Source: Planktotalea frisia
GTDB taxonomy: Bacteria; Pseudomonadota; Alphaproteobacteria; Rhodobacterales; Rhodobacteraceae
DNA length: 64,000 nt
Direction: 5' to 3'
Assembly (NCBI RefSeq): GCF_001890925.1
Contig: NZ_MLCB01000126.1
Location: 1-64,000 of the forward strand
The notes under the pieces are model-generated. The model worked only from the letters and a program-made list of their open reading frames with translations, did not search any database and was not told the origin of the DNA. A program made the translations under genes and the position numbers. Of the stretch, positions 45,643 through 54,644 are shown one piece after another. Every line of letters starts with the position of its first letter. Within the stretch, counting starts at the first letter, position 1.

Positions 45643-46721
45643 TATGCTTTGAGAGCTGTTTCGATGGCAGTGTGATCAAGGCCCGCTTGGCCGATGACGA
45701 CAAGACGGGTGATGCGCGGGTCGCTGCCAAAGGGCTTGTCAAAATAGGTGTCAACGCGCGGACCAACAGCTTGTAGAGTGAGGCGCATGGGCTTGCCTGT
45801 GACAGCTGCGAAACCTTTAAGGCGCAAAATGTCGTGGGCGCGAATAATGTCGGCGACTTGTTCAGCAAACGCGGCTGCATCGGTGATTTCACCGCGCTCC
45901 ACGACGAAACTTTCGAAAGCGTCGTGATCGTGGTCATGGTGGTGGTGATCATCCTCGTGGTGGTCGTCATGGTGATCGTCGTCGTGATCATGATGGTGGT
46001 GATGCACTTCATGTCGTGCGTCCATGTCACCTTCGGCGCTGTTGCCTTGGCCAAGTAGGACGTCAACAGGCAACGCGCCCATTGTGGATTTGACGACCTG
46101 AACGCCTTTGCGAGATTCAGATTTGAGTTTCGCGGCAAGCGCGTCCACTTCATCAGGGCTGAGAAGGTCGGATTTATTCACCACGATCATGTCAGCGCAG
46201 GCGATCTGGTCTTCGAACAACTCAGAGAGCGGTGTCTCGTGATCGAGGTTCTCGTCCAACTTGCGCTGGGCGTCGACTGCGGCAACGTTATGGGCGAAAC
46301 GGCCCTCGGTCACGGCTTTGCCATCCACCACGGTCACAACGCCATCGACGGTAACTTGGGTGGAGATTTCGGGCCAGTTGAACGCGCGGATAAGCGGCTG
46401 GGGCAGGGCAAGACCGGAGGTTTCGATGACGATGTGATCCGGCTTGTTCTCGCGGGCGAGCAGCTTTTCGATTGTGGGGACAAAATCATCCGCGACAGTG
46501 CAACAGATGCATCCGTTTGACAGCTCCATGATGTCATCCTCGGTGCAAGTCTCGTCGCCGCAGCCTTTGAGGATGTCGCCATCCACGCCAAGGTCGCCAA
46601 ATTCGTTAATGATAAGCGCGATGCGCTTGCCTTTGGCGTTTTCTAGCATGTGACGGATCAGCGTGGTCTTGCCCGCGCCGAGAAAACCAGTGATGACGGT
46701 GGCAGGAATTTTAGCAGGCAT
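45642..46721 (-). CDS. cobW: CobW-family GTPase
   Basis: A 359-residue metal-trafficking GTPase of the COG0523 family. ITGFLGAGKTTLI is the Walker A/P-loop, NGCICCTV holds the metal-binding CxCC motif, and NKSDLLS the guanine-recognition motif. A His/Asp-rich stretch around residues 220-247 adds further metal-binding capacity. Near cobN it most likely delivers cobalt to the chelatase. GGAG before ATG 46721 supports this start; the longer frame overlaps the divergent DUF1636 gene. Confidence 0.92.
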   Translation of the reverse strand: MPAKIPATVITGFLGAGKTTLIRHMLENAKGKRIALIINEFGDLGVDGDILKGCGDETCTEDDIMELSNGCICCTVADDFVPTIEKLLARENKPDHIVIETSGLALPQPLIRAFNWPEISTQVTVDGVVTVVDGKAVTEGRFAHNVAAVDAQRKLDENLDHETPLSELFEDQIACADMIVVNKSDLLSPDEVDALAAKLKSESRKGVQVVKSTMGALPVDVLLGQGNSAEGDMDARHEVHHHHHDHDDDHHDDHHEDDHHHHDHDHDAFESFVVERGEITDAAAFAEQVADIIRAHDILRLKGFAAVTGKPMRLTLQAVGPRVDTYFDKPFGSDPRITRLVVIGQAGLDHTAIETALKA

Positions 46722-46755
46722 AAGAGGTCTCCGATTGGACGACGAATGGCGAGAA

Positions 46756-47085
46756 GTGACCCGCGTTATCATTTGCGACACATGTGCCGTTGCGGGCGAG
46801 GCTCCACAAGGGGAAGCCTTTGCGCAAGCGTTGCGCGGGCGTGTGGGCGAGGGTGTGTGCGTTGAAACGACGTCCTGCATGAACCAATGCGACACGCCGG
46901 TTTCTTTGGCTTTGCGGAGCGAGGGCAAGGATGTGTATCTGTTCCACTCGGTCGATCCTGCGCGCGATCTTGACGACACTTTGGCTCTGATCGAGCTTTA
47001 TAGAACCGCCGAGGGGGGCACTATCGAAGATGCGCGCCCAGCGGGACGGTTGCGCCATTGCCTGAGCGGGCGTGTACCTAAATGA
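46756..47085 (+). CDS. DUF1636 metal-binding protein of the cobalamin locus
   Basis: A 109-residue DUF1636 protein. CDTCA near the N-terminus and TTSCMNQCDTPVSLALR, with two more cysteines, resemble a thioredoxin-like ferredoxin or metal-binding site. GTG 46756 gives the family's usual start; TTG 46735 has a better ribosome site (AAGAGG) and cannot be excluded. It is divergent from cobW and convergent with cbtA, inside a cobalt/cobalamin region, as is common for the family. A role in metal or electron delivery is inference. Confidence 0.82.
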   Translation: MTRVIICDTCAVAGEAPQGEAFAQALRGRVGEGVCVETTSCMNQCDTPVSLALRSEGKDVYLFHSVDPARDLDDTLALIELYRTAEGGTIEDARPAGRLRHCLSGRVPK

Positions 47086-47089
47086 ACGC

Positions 47090-47773
47090 TTAAGCGTCAT
47101 CGGATCGGGTCCAGAACCATGCGGCGAGGAAGCCAAGACTTGTCCACCCGGCGAGTGCAGTTCCTAAGCTGAGCATTGCGAAACGCGCTGCAAGTTCAGG
47201 AGGGGCGACGCCGAAATATGTGTCGAGATAGGGCGCGCCTACGATGTGCGGGGCGAGCAACAGCGGAATGCTTAGAAGAGCCGTCCAGCCTTTGCCAAAC
47301 GCGATGAGCGCAAGTGCGATGGCGGTGATAATGATGGTTAAAGCCCACCATGCTTGGCGCGGGCCGACTTCGGAACCGATTGCACCGGGCAGCACAGGAG
47401 GCTGACCGATACCGGGTGCGAGTTGCACGGCGATGAAACCCGCAACACCCCAGATGAGCCCTGTGCGCGGGGTCAGTGTATGACCTTTGTCATGTGCGAA
47501 AATCATCAGCGCAAGCAGGATCAAACCATAACCCGTATATGTGATCATGTTGAAGGCAACCGTCATGCCATGGCGCGCGAAATCCGTCCCGATCGCAGGC
47601 TGCGCGCGGTCCGACTGGGTCGAGCCGTCGATGGCGAAATGTATGCGTTCGCCTGTCTCGTAAAGCTCACCCTCAAGCAAATGAGGGATAACAAACGTAA
47701 ATTGCAGCAGAGCGGCAATCAACCCTGCGGCAACACCAGCGAGCACCGCGCTGGTAAACAAATTTTTGGTCAT
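47090..47773 (-). CDS. cbtA: cobalt transporter subunit CbtA
   Basis: A 227-residue inner-membrane protein of the CbtA family, proposed to import cobalt for cobalamin synthesis. About six hydrophobic helices are visible; conserved segments include GLIWGVAGFIAVQLAPGIGQPP, and FAHDKGHTL in the loop between helices. It follows cbtB by 21 bases and is under the same cobalamin riboswitch. It ends 4 bases from the convergent DUF1636 gene. Confidence 0.92.
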   Translation of the reverse strand: MTKNLFTSAVLAGVAAGLIAALLQFTFVIPHLLEGELYETGERIHFAIDGSTQSDRAQPAIGTDFARHGMTVAFNMITYTGYGLILLALMIFAHDKGHTLTPRTGLIWGVAGFIAVQLAPGIGQPPVLPGAIGSEVGPRQAWWALTIIITAIALALIAFGKGWTALLSIPLLLAPHIVGAPYLDTYFGVAPPELAARFAMLSLGTALAGWTSLGFLAAWFWTRSDDA

Positions 47774-47794
47774 TGGGCGGTTAAGCCCCCGCCG

Positions 47795-47965
47795 TTAGTG
47801 GCAGGGAAACGCCATCGCGTGGCGCTGATCGTGCGCTGCGTCGTGCAAAACTGTTGCTTGTGCAATGCCGGACGCCATCAACAGGAAAACACCTGCAAGA
47901 ACTGCGATTGCGAGGCCCATTGCTGAGCTGTCAGAGCGGTCGATTGTTGCCGTTTGAGTCGTCAT
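47795..47965 (-). CDS. cbtB: cobalt transporter subunit CbtB
   Basis: A 56-residue protein with one membrane helix (AIAVLAGVFLLMASGIAQA) and a His-rich C-terminus, LHDAAHDQRHAMAFPCH, the CbtB signature that probably binds cobalt. AAAGGAG lies 8 bases before ATG 47965. It is the first gene after the cobalamin riboswitch and pairs with cbtA. Its small size makes it easy to miss in gene calling. Confidence 0.9.
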   Translation of the reverse strand: MTTQTATIDRSDSSAMGLAIAVLAGVFLLMASGIAQATVLHDAAHDQRHAMAFPCH

Positions 47966-48014
47966 AGTCTTTTCTCCTTTGTGCCGTCACACCCGACGGC
48001 AAATATCGGTCTTC

Positions 48015-48220
48015 ACATATGCAAGGCTGGTCTCCTGGCTCGCGGGTCGCAGCGTTTTGACGTCTTCCCAGATCAGATGATCCAGTGACTTGGTGCCAAA
48101 CGCTCGCCGCTTACAGTCGCGGGGGCGGCTGCGGCTTTGGGTCCCTGATTGGATCCCCCATCTCCGCATTCCCATTTTACCCAATGACGCTTTGCGCCGA
48201 AGTTCGGGTACCATGCATGC
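48015..48220 (-). promoter_or_regulatory. cobalamin riboswitch upstream of cbtB
   Basis: On the minus strand the conserved elements appear in order: a P1 stem (ATGCATGG pairing with CCTTGCAT), GCCCCCGCGACTGTAAGCGG, a CACTGG element, GGGAAGACG, and the B12 box GAGCCAGGAGACCAGCC. It binds adenosylcobalamin and reduces expression when it is abundant. A 6-base hairpin (47983-48000) sits directly before the cbtB Shine-Dalgarno sequence and may be the expression platform, so control is probably over translation initiation. It fits a cobalt importer being shut off when B12 is plentiful. Confidence 0.93.
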
Positions 48221-48435
48221 GATCACTTGGCCCTGAATCAGCTTGGCCGTCAAGGTCGATAGCGACATAGCGCGTCGGTAATACGAAGTGGTTAATCTGG
48301 TGAAAGTCACAGGTTTAACGCAATATCTTGTGGATAACTCGCTTAGTTCGCCCAGATAGGGCCTGCTTGCGTTGACTCATTCAATGACGCTGATCACAGT
48401 CAATTACCGAAGAATCAACTGTGAGAGCAGCGAAC

Positions 48436-51400
48436 GTGCGCTTTTCCAAACTCAAATTGCAAGGCTTCAAGAGTTTCGTGGATCCCACGGACCTGATTAT
48501 TGCTGACGGTTTGACGGGGGTTGTTGGGCCCAATGGCTGCGGTAAATCCAATCTGCTTGAAGCACTGCGTTGGGTGATGGGCGAAAACCGCCCCACGGCG
48601 ATGCGTGGTGGTGGTATGGAAGACGTGATCTTTGCAGGGGCGGCGACGCGACCTGCGCGCAACTTTGCGGAAGTGAGCTTGCAGATTGATAACTCCGAGC
48701 GGCTCGCGCCGGCGGGGTTTAACGATTTGGATACTCTTGATGTTGTTAGACGGATCACGCGCGATGTGGGCAGTGCGTATAAGACCAACGGCAAAGACGT
48801 GCGCGCACGAGATGTGCAGATGTTGTTCGCCGATGCCTCGACGGGGGCGCATTCGCCTGCGTTGGTGCGCCAAGGTCAAATTGCAGAGTTGATCAACGCC
48901 AAGCCGAAGAACCGTCGTCGTATTTTAGAAGAGGCGGCAGGAATTTCTGGACTTTATCAGCGTCGTCATGAGGCGGAATTAAAGCTGAAAGGCGCGGAAA
49001 CCAATCTTGCGCGCGTTGATGATGTGATCGAGCAGTTGGCGTCTCAGTTAAGTCAGCTTGCACGGCAAGCCCGTCAAGCGGCGCGTTACCGTGCGATTGG
49101 CGATGAGTTGCGTCAGGCTGAGGGGATGCTTTTATACCGTCGCTGGCGCGAGGCGGATGACGCGCGTTTGAGTGCTGAGGAAGAGTTGCGCGGGCGCACC
49201 ACAGCGGCGTCGCAGGCGGAAAGTGCCGCGCGTTTGGCTGCGAAATTACGTTTGGAAAGCGAAGGGTTTTTGCCGCCTTTGCGTGAAGAAGAAGCGATTG
49301 CTGCGGCTGTTTTGCAGCGGCTGATCGTGCAACGTGATACGCTCAATGATCAAGAAAGCCGCGCGCTGCAAACGATTGAGACGCTGCAAAACCGGATTAT
49401 TCAGCTCGATAAGGATATCGAGCGCGAAGGTGCGTTGAACCGCGACGCGGGCGAGACGATTGAGCGTTTGGAGTGGGAAGCGCGCGAACTTGCAAAGGCG
49501 TCTGAGGGTCAAGAGGATCGCTTGGAAGCGGCGGCCGCGGAATCGCGCTCTGCTGCGGCGATCTTGCAAGAGCGTGAAGCGGACCTGTCCGAACGCACAG
49601 AAGATGTCGCACGTTTGGCGGCGCGCCATCAGTCGGCATACCGCGTTTTGACGGACAGTCGTAAGATGCTTGAGCGCAGTGAAGGTGACGCTGCGCGCGC
49701 GCGCGAGGCGGTTGAAGGCAGTCGCGCAGCGTTGGCGCAGGCCGAGACAGATATGCAAACGGCTGCTGGTAAAGAGAGCCAAGCGATTGCAACGGCGGAA
49801 CGCGCGGATGCGGCTTTGACGGCGGCGGAACTGGCGCGAACGGAAACGCAATCGCTTGAGGCAGACGCGCGCGCGGAACGATCCGAGGCGGAAGGCGAGG
49901 CGAATGCGCTGCGCGCTGAGGTTACGGCGCTCGCGAAACTGTTGGATCGCGACACGGCTGAGGGCGGTCAGATTTTAGATCGCTTGCAGGTTGAGCAAGG
50001 GTTTGAAAAAGCGCTGGGTGCTGCGTTGGCCGATGATTTGCGTGCGCCTGAGGTAGAGAGCGATGGACCGTCTGGCTGGCGCATTTTGCCAAGTTATGAG
50101 GATCGCCAACCTTTGCCGGAAGGTGTGACGTCGTTGGCACGGCATGTGTCTGTGCCTGATGTTTTAGAACGCCGCGCGAGCCAGATTGGCCTGGTCGATG
50201 CGGATGACGGGCAGCGTTTACAAGCGTCTTTAAAGCCGGGCCAACGGCTTGTTTCGCTTGAAGGGGATTTATGGCGTTGGGACGGTTATCGCGCTTGGGC
50301 GGAGGATGCGCCCTCGGCTGCTGCTTTGCGCTTGGAGCAGCTCAACCGTCTTGAGGTCTTGAAGCAGGAAATGGAGCGCGCGACAACGCGGGTTGAGGCG
50401 GCGCAGCGGGCGCACGAGAGTTTGACCAATCGTTTAGCAGAGTTGACGCGTGCAGATCGTGATGCGCGCGATGCACGTAAAGAAGCGGATCGTTTGGTAA
50501 ATGACGCTGCGCGCGCGCTGAGCCGCGCGGAAGCGGATCGCAATTTAGCGGAAGGTAAGCTCGAGAGCCTTGGTCTGGCTGTCACGCGCCACGAAGAAGA
50601 TGCGATGGCCGCGCGCAAACAGGTGCAAGAGGCGGAAACGGCTGTCGCGCAGCTTGGCGATTTGGAAGAGGCGCGCGCAGGTGTTGAAGACGTCAAGATG
50701 ACCGTCGAAGCGTCGCGCATGACGATGATGGCGCGGCGTTCTCAGCATGACGAATTGCGCCGCGAAGGGGATGCGCGGATCAAGCGTTCACAAGAAGTGA
50801 CCAAGGAAGTCAGCGGTTGGCGGCATCGTTTGGAGACGGCTGAAAAGCGGATCGCTGAATTGGCGGAGCGCAAGGTAAATTCCGAAGTTGAGTTGAAGGA
50901 TGCAAGCGCGGCACCTGCAGAGATTACCGCCAAGCGCGAAGAATTGACGGATGCGATCGCTGATGCGGAAGGTCGCCGCAATAAAGCGGGCGATGCTTTG
51001 GCACAGGCAGAGAGCGCGTTGCGTGAAGCTGTACAGGCAGAGCGTGATGCGGAGCGTGCAGCGTCCGAAGCGCGTGAGGCGCGTGCGCGCTCGGAAGCAC
51101 GATCAGATGCAGCTCGTGAGACGGTGGCTTATGCAGCGGAGCGTATTTCGGAAGAGATGGAGACGTCGCCTGCGGACTTGCTCGAAAGTTTGCAAATTGA
51201 TGTGGAGAAGATGCCAGCCTCCGGTGCGATTGAAGCGGATGTGAACCGCTTGAAACGTCAGCGCGATGCTTTGGGCGCGGTGAATCTGCGCGCTGAGGAA
51301 GATTCTGTGGAAGTACAGGTCGAGCATGACACTTTGGTGAGTGAAAAGGCTGATCTGGAAGAGGCAATCAAGACTTTGCGCGGCGGCATTGCGAGCTTGA

Positions 51401-51891
51401 ACCGCGAAGGGCGCGAGCGGCTTTTGACGGCGTTTGAGCAAGTGAACAGCAATTTCTCGCTTTTGTTTACGCATTTGTTTGGCGGCGGTGAGGCAAATTT
51501 GGTGCTGGTTGAAAGTGACGATCCGCTTGAAGCTGGCTTGGAGATCATGTGCCAACCGCCCGGTAAAAAGTTGTCGACGCTGTCGCTGTTGTCCGGTGGC
51601 GAGCAAACATTGACGGCGATGGCGCTGATTTTCGCGGTGTTCTTGGCGAACCCTGCGCCCATTTGTGTGCTCGACGAGGTGGACGCGCCTTTGGACGATG
51701 CAAACGTGACGCGTTTTTGTGATCTGCTTGACGAGATGTGTCGTCGCACCGATACGCGGTTCTTGATCATAACCCACCACGCAGTCACGATGGCGCGGAT
51801 GGATCGTTTGTTTGGCGTTACAATGGCTGAGCAGGGTGTGAGCCAGTTGGTGTCTGTTGATTTGAAGAACGCTGAGACTTTGGTGGCTTGA
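48436..51891 (+). CDS. smc: chromosome segregation ATPase SMC
   Basis: A 1151-residue SMC protein that compacts and aligns sister chromosomes with ScpA and ScpB. GPNGCGKSNLLEALRW is the N-terminal Walker A; two long coiled-coil arms flank a hinge near residues 510-630; LLSGGEQTLTAMALIFA and VLDEVDAPLDDANV are the signature and Walker B at the C-terminus. GTG 48436 gives the usual start (RFSKLKLQGFKSFVDPTDL) with GAGAG 8 bases upstream; GTG 48421 is possible. It is monocistronic and convergent with azlD. Confidence 0.96.
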   Translation: MRFSKLKLQGFKSFVDPTDLIIADGLTGVVGPNGCGKSNLLEALRWVMGENRPTAMRGGGMEDVIFAGAATRPARNFAEVSLQIDNSERLAPAGFNDLDTLDVVRRITRDVGSAYKTNGKDVRARDVQMLFADASTGAHSPALVRQGQIAELINAKPKNRRRILEEAAGISGLYQRRHEAELKLKGAETNLARVDDVIEQLASQLSQLARQARQAARYRAIGDELRQAEGMLLYRRWREADDARLSAEEELRGRTTAASQAESAARLAAKLRLESEGFLPPLREEEAIAAAVLQRLIVQRDTLNDQESRALQTIETLQNRIIQLDKDIEREGALNRDAGETIERLEWEARELAKASEGQEDRLEAAAAESRSAAAILQEREADLSERTEDVARLAARHQSAYRVLTDSRKMLERSEGDAARAREAVEGSRAALAQAETDMQTAAGKESQAIATAERADAALTAAELARTETQSLEADARAERSEAEGEANALRAEVTALAKLLDRDTAEGGQILDRLQVEQGFEKALGAALADDLRAPEVESDGPSGWRILPSYEDRQPLPEGVTSLARHVSVPDVLERRASQIGLVDADDGQRLQASLKPGQRLVSLEGDLWRWDGYRAWAEDAPSAAALRLEQLNRLEVLKQEMERATTRVEAAQRAHESLTNRLAELTRADRDARDARKEADRLVNDAARALSRAEADRNLAEGKLESLGLAVTRHEEDAMAARKQVQEAETAVAQLGDLEEARAGVEDVKMTVEASRMTMMARRSQHDELRREGDARIKRSQEVTKEVSGWRHRLETAEKRIAELAERKVNSEVELKDASAAPAEITAKREELTDAIADAEGRRNKAGDALAQAESALREAVQAERDAERAASEAREARARSEARSDAARETVAYAAERISEEMETSPADLLESLQIDVEKMPASGAIEADVNRLKRQRDALGAVNLRAEEDSVEVQVEHDTLVSEKADLEEAIKTLRGGIASLNREGRERLLTAFEQVNSNFSLLFTHLFGGGEANLVLVESDDPLEAGLEIMCQPPGKKLSTLSLLSGGEQTLTAMALIFAVFLANPAPICVLDEVDAPLDDANVTRFCDLLDEMCRRTDTRFLIITHHAVTMARMDRLFGVTMAEQGVSQLVSVDLKNAETLVA

Positions 51892-51898
51892 TTAAAGT

Positions 51899-51971
51899 TG
51901 GCGGCCAGCCCCCAAACGAAGGTTAAACTGGGGGCCAGCCCCCAGACCCCCGGGATATTTGGAAAGAGAGG
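51899..51971. repeat. two adjacent copies of a dispersed intergenic repeat
   Basis: A partial copy (51899-51921, with GGCCAGCCCCCAAAC) and a full copy (51928-51971, with CTGGGGGCCAGCCCCCAG then GGGATATTTGGAAAGAGAGG) lie between the convergent smc and azlD genes. The palindrome could act as a terminator for both. Similar elements are at 36945-36990 and 21767-21790. Confidence 0.72.
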
Positions 51972-51994
51972 AATAGGGGCGTTAAGCTTGGTGG

Positions 51995-52321
51995 TTAGCT
52001 GAGTAAGAATTGTAGTATATAGAGCGTAGCGCCGCCGCCGATGATCGAGCCGACGACGTTTTTCCAGATGAGACCGAGTGTCAGAGTGATGATGGCTGCG
52101 GATACACGCGGGATGTCGAAATCGCCGTTGGTGGCCGCGGGCCAAAGGACGGCGGGGGCGATGATTGCAGGTAGAATACCGACCGCTGTGTATCGCAAGT
52201 GCCGCATGAGCCATATTGGGAGTTGGCGGTCGCCTACAAGGCCCGTAAAAGCAAACCGCAGCGCAAAGCTGCCGATGCCAAGGCCGATGATAACGATCCA
52301 GAGTTCTGTTTTATCGATCAT
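51995..52321 (-). CDS. azlD: branched-chain amino acid exporter small subunit AzlD
   Basis: A 108-residue membrane protein with four hydrophobic segments of the AzlD family. It works with AzlC to export branched-chain amino acids or related compounds. LMRHLRYTAVGILPAIIAP is the conserved core. It overlaps azlC by 4 bases. The local substrate is not known. Confidence 0.9.
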   Translation of the reverse strand: MIDKTELWIVIIGLGIGSFALRFAFTGLVGDRQLPIWLMRHLRYTAVGILPAIIAPAVLWPAATNGDFDIPRVSAAIITLTLGLIWKNVVGSIIGGGATLYILQFLLS

Positions 52322-53028
52322 GATGTGGCCTCCTCTGTCATGGCTTCGATGCGCGCGCCGACCATCATGCCGCCCATGCCTGCGAGCAAAATGCCAAGGT
52401 TAAAAGGCACAGAAAACAGTAAAAGCGACAGGAAAGCAGCGGTGATCGCGGCACCAATATGCGCGCGGGTGCGCAAGGCGGGAGCGACGATGGCGAGAAA
52501 TGTGATGGGCACTGCGAAATCGAGCGCGAAAGAGGCTGGAATTGCTTCGCCAACCAGTGCGCCAATGAGCGTGAATATCCACCAAAGGGGGCAAACGGGC
52601 GTGACGGTTCCAAAGAAATAGGCGATCTTTTCTTGCGGCGACATATCCGGTGCCGCCTCGTATTTTGTGACCGAGACCGCGTAGCTTTGATCAACCGTAA
52701 AATATGCGGCGATGGCGCGTTGCAACAAAGGAGCGCCACCAATGTGGGGCGTGAGGGACGCCGAATACATCGCCATGCGCAGGTTAACCGCAAGTGCGGA
52801 AGCAAGCACGACAAGGGTCGGTGCCTCTTCCGCCATCAGTTGCAGCGCGGTGAATTGAGCGGCCCCCGCGATGACAACCACGGAAAAGGAGAGCGTTTCG
52901 AAGACACTTAGCCCCGCTTCCGTCGCGAGCACGCCGAAAAGCATGGCGAAGGGTGCAATCACCAACATAAAAGGTGCGCCGTCGCGAATGCCCGCGTGAT
53001 AGGCTGATTTGACGCTAGTGGATGCCAT
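52318..53028 (-). CDS. azlC: branched-chain amino acid exporter large subunit AzlC
   Basis: A 236-residue inner-membrane protein of the AzlC family with about six to seven helices. FAMLFGVLATEAG and GAAQFTALQLMAE with the following Leu-rich helix are conserved. It forms a two-subunit exporter with AzlD. It is divergent from fdhD, whose start is 84 bases away, so a shared control region at 53029-53111 is likely. Confidence 0.9.
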   Translation of the reverse strand: MASTSVKSAYHAGIRDGAPFMLVIAPFAMLFGVLATEAGLSVFETLSFSVVVIAGAAQFTALQLMAEEAPTLVVLASALAVNLRMAMYSASLTPHIGGAPLLQRAIAAYFTVDQSYAVSVTKYEAAPDMSPQEKIAYFFGTVTPVCPLWWIFTLIGALVGEAIPASFALDFAVPITFLAIVAPALRTRAHIGAAITAAFLSLLLFSVPFNLGILLAGMGGMMVGARIEAMTEEATS

Positions 53029-53111
53029 GGGCTACCTTTACATTGAGGCTGTGCAAATGCAGCTATCTTGCAAAGCGCAGTTTTGCAATCTTGAGCGCCA
53101 AGGAGCGGACG

Positions 53112-53984
53112 TTGGACGAACAGAGTGGATATATCATTGCGCCTGACCCGAGCCACACAAGGCTGACGCGTCGTGTCGTAGGCTTTGATCAGACAGGCGC
53201 TGAGGTTGCGCAGGATGTGATCGAAGAACGGCCTTTGACGATTTATCTCAATGCGCAGGAAATCGTGACGGCGATGACGATCGGGGATTATCCCGAGTAT
53301 CTCGCGCTAGGCTTTTTGCGCAATCAAGGGATGCTTGAGGGTGCCGGTGCGATCACGCGGATTGAGTACGACGCCGAGCTTGAGGTTGTTGTCGTGCGCA
53401 CCGACGGGCCGACCAATCATGAAGAAAAGTTGAAGAAGAAGACGCGCACATCGGGCTGTGCGGTTGGGACTGTGTTTGGCGATATGATGGAGGGGCTTGA
53501 GGGGGTTATTTTGCCTCAGGCGGAATTGCGCACCTCTTGGCTTTATGAACTAGCGCGCAAGATCAATACGACGCCCTCGCTTTATCTGAATGCCGGGGCG
53601 ATCCATGGCACGGTGCTTTGTAAAGGCGATCAGCCGTTGGTCTATATGGAAGATGTGGGGCGTCATAATGCCGTCGACAAGATCGCAGGTTGGATGATGC
53701 AAGAACAAGCGAGTAGCGCTGATAAGATCCTTTACACGACAGGGCGATTGACGTCTGAGATGGTGATCAAATGTGCACACATGGGGATCCCTGCGCTGGT
53801 GTCACGCTCCGGTTTTACCGCTTGGGGGGTCGAGTTGGCACAGCAAGTCGGGCTGACCTTGATCGGACGTATGCGCGGCAAGCGGTTTCAATGTCTGGCG
53901 GGTGCGGAGCGGATAACGTGGGACGCTGATCTAGCGCAAATCAAGGATGAGCCGAAGAAATCAGGTCGGAAGGGCAGCGCATGA
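53112..53984 (+). CDS. fdhD: formate dehydrogenase accessory sulfurtransferase FdhD
   Basis: A 290-residue FdhD protein, which passes sulfur from the IscS desulfurase to the molybdenum cofactor before its insertion into formate dehydrogenase. Family blocks LYLNAGAIHGT and YMEDVGRHNAVDKIAGW are present. The sulfur-carrying loop reads TSGCAVGT, keeping the first Cys of the E. coli pair but not the second. TTG 53112, with AAGGAG 7 bases upstream, is the best start. It is first in a Mo-cofactor operon that runs to 57845. Confidence 0.92.
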   Translation: MDEQSGYIIAPDPSHTRLTRRVVGFDQTGAEVAQDVIEERPLTIYLNAQEIVTAMTIGDYPEYLALGFLRNQGMLEGAGAITRIEYDAELEVVVVRTDGPTNHEEKLKKKTRTSGCAVGTVFGDMMEGLEGVILPQAELRTSWLYELARKINTTPSLYLNAGAIHGTVLCKGDQPLVYMEDVGRHNAVDKIAGWMMQEQASSADKILYTTGRLTSEMVIKCAHMGIPALVSRSGFTAWGVELAQQVGLTLIGRMRGKRFQCLAGAERITWDADLAQIKDEPKKSGRKGSA

Positions 53985-54080
53985 CAGTTATAAAAGATGA
54001 CCTTAGCGATTTGCCGCACCGCTTGCCGGAACAGACAAGAGGAAGTGAAAAAATCATCGAGGCAGTACGTGGTTGGTTTG

Positions 54081-54644
54081 ATGGACGCTGACAACACAAA
54101 CACCGTAAGCTTCGATTTCGAACTGGATCCAAAGAGCGCCTATGAAGGCATGTTGCTGGGCGGGCAGCGGGTTTATCGCGGTGGCGGAAGGTTGATTTTG
54201 CTTGGGCTTTACTTGGAGCTTTTTGTTCTGATCCCATTCGGCTGTGTTGCCATCTATGTTACCACTGCCACGCTGGTGTTTGATAAACTTCCCGATGGCG
54301 CGCATTGGTTGCTGATTGCGAGCTTGCCCGGATTTTTCCTGGGTTGGTACCTTAATCAATCTGCCTATCGCAGATTGGCTAAGATGGTGGCAAGGTCCAA
54401 ATTTGGCCACGCCGGGCAGATGAGATTTGATGAAAAAGGGCTGTGCGTGAACACGCAAGCCAGCACGTGGCGCACAGGGTGGCGCGACGTCGAAGAAATA
54501 CTTATCGGGAAGCGCTGTATCAGTTTTGCAATTTCGGGCATCGTTTTGATCCTGCCGCTGAGCGCGTTTGAAAGCAAAGCGGCGATGCACCAAATCTATA
54601 CGCAAGTGAGCAAAATGTTTGAGCAAGGACAGAACGCGACATGA
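54081..54644 (+). CDS. membrane protein of unknown function in the Mo-cofactor operon
   Basis: A 187-residue protein with two membrane helices (GLYLELFVLIPFGCVAIYVTT and WLLIASLPGFFLGWYL) followed by a small beta-rich domain containing MRFDEKGLCVNTQAST and GWRDVEEI. The layout resembles YcxB-like proteins, but I am not certain. It overlaps mobA by 4 bases (ATGA), so it is made with the cofactor enzymes. ATG 54081 is assumed; no clear ribosome site is seen. Confidence 0.6.
   Translation: MDADNTNTVSFDFELDPKSAYEGMLLGGQRVYRGGGRLILLGLYLELFVLIPFGCVAIYVTTATLVFDKLPDGAHWLLIASLPGFFLGWYLNQSAYRRLAKMVARSKFGHAGQMRFDEKGLCVNTQASTWRTGWRDVEEILIGKRCISFAISGIVLILPLSAFESKAAMHQIYTQVSKMFEQGQNAT

Noticed and set aside
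47987-48310. 107-codon minus-strand frame
   Set aside because: It runs through the cobalamin riboswitch; the conserved bases are RNA structure, not protein.
48373-48386. FNR-like site before smc
   Set aside because: TTGA and TCAA are 5 bases apart rather than 6, so the half-site spacing is wrong.
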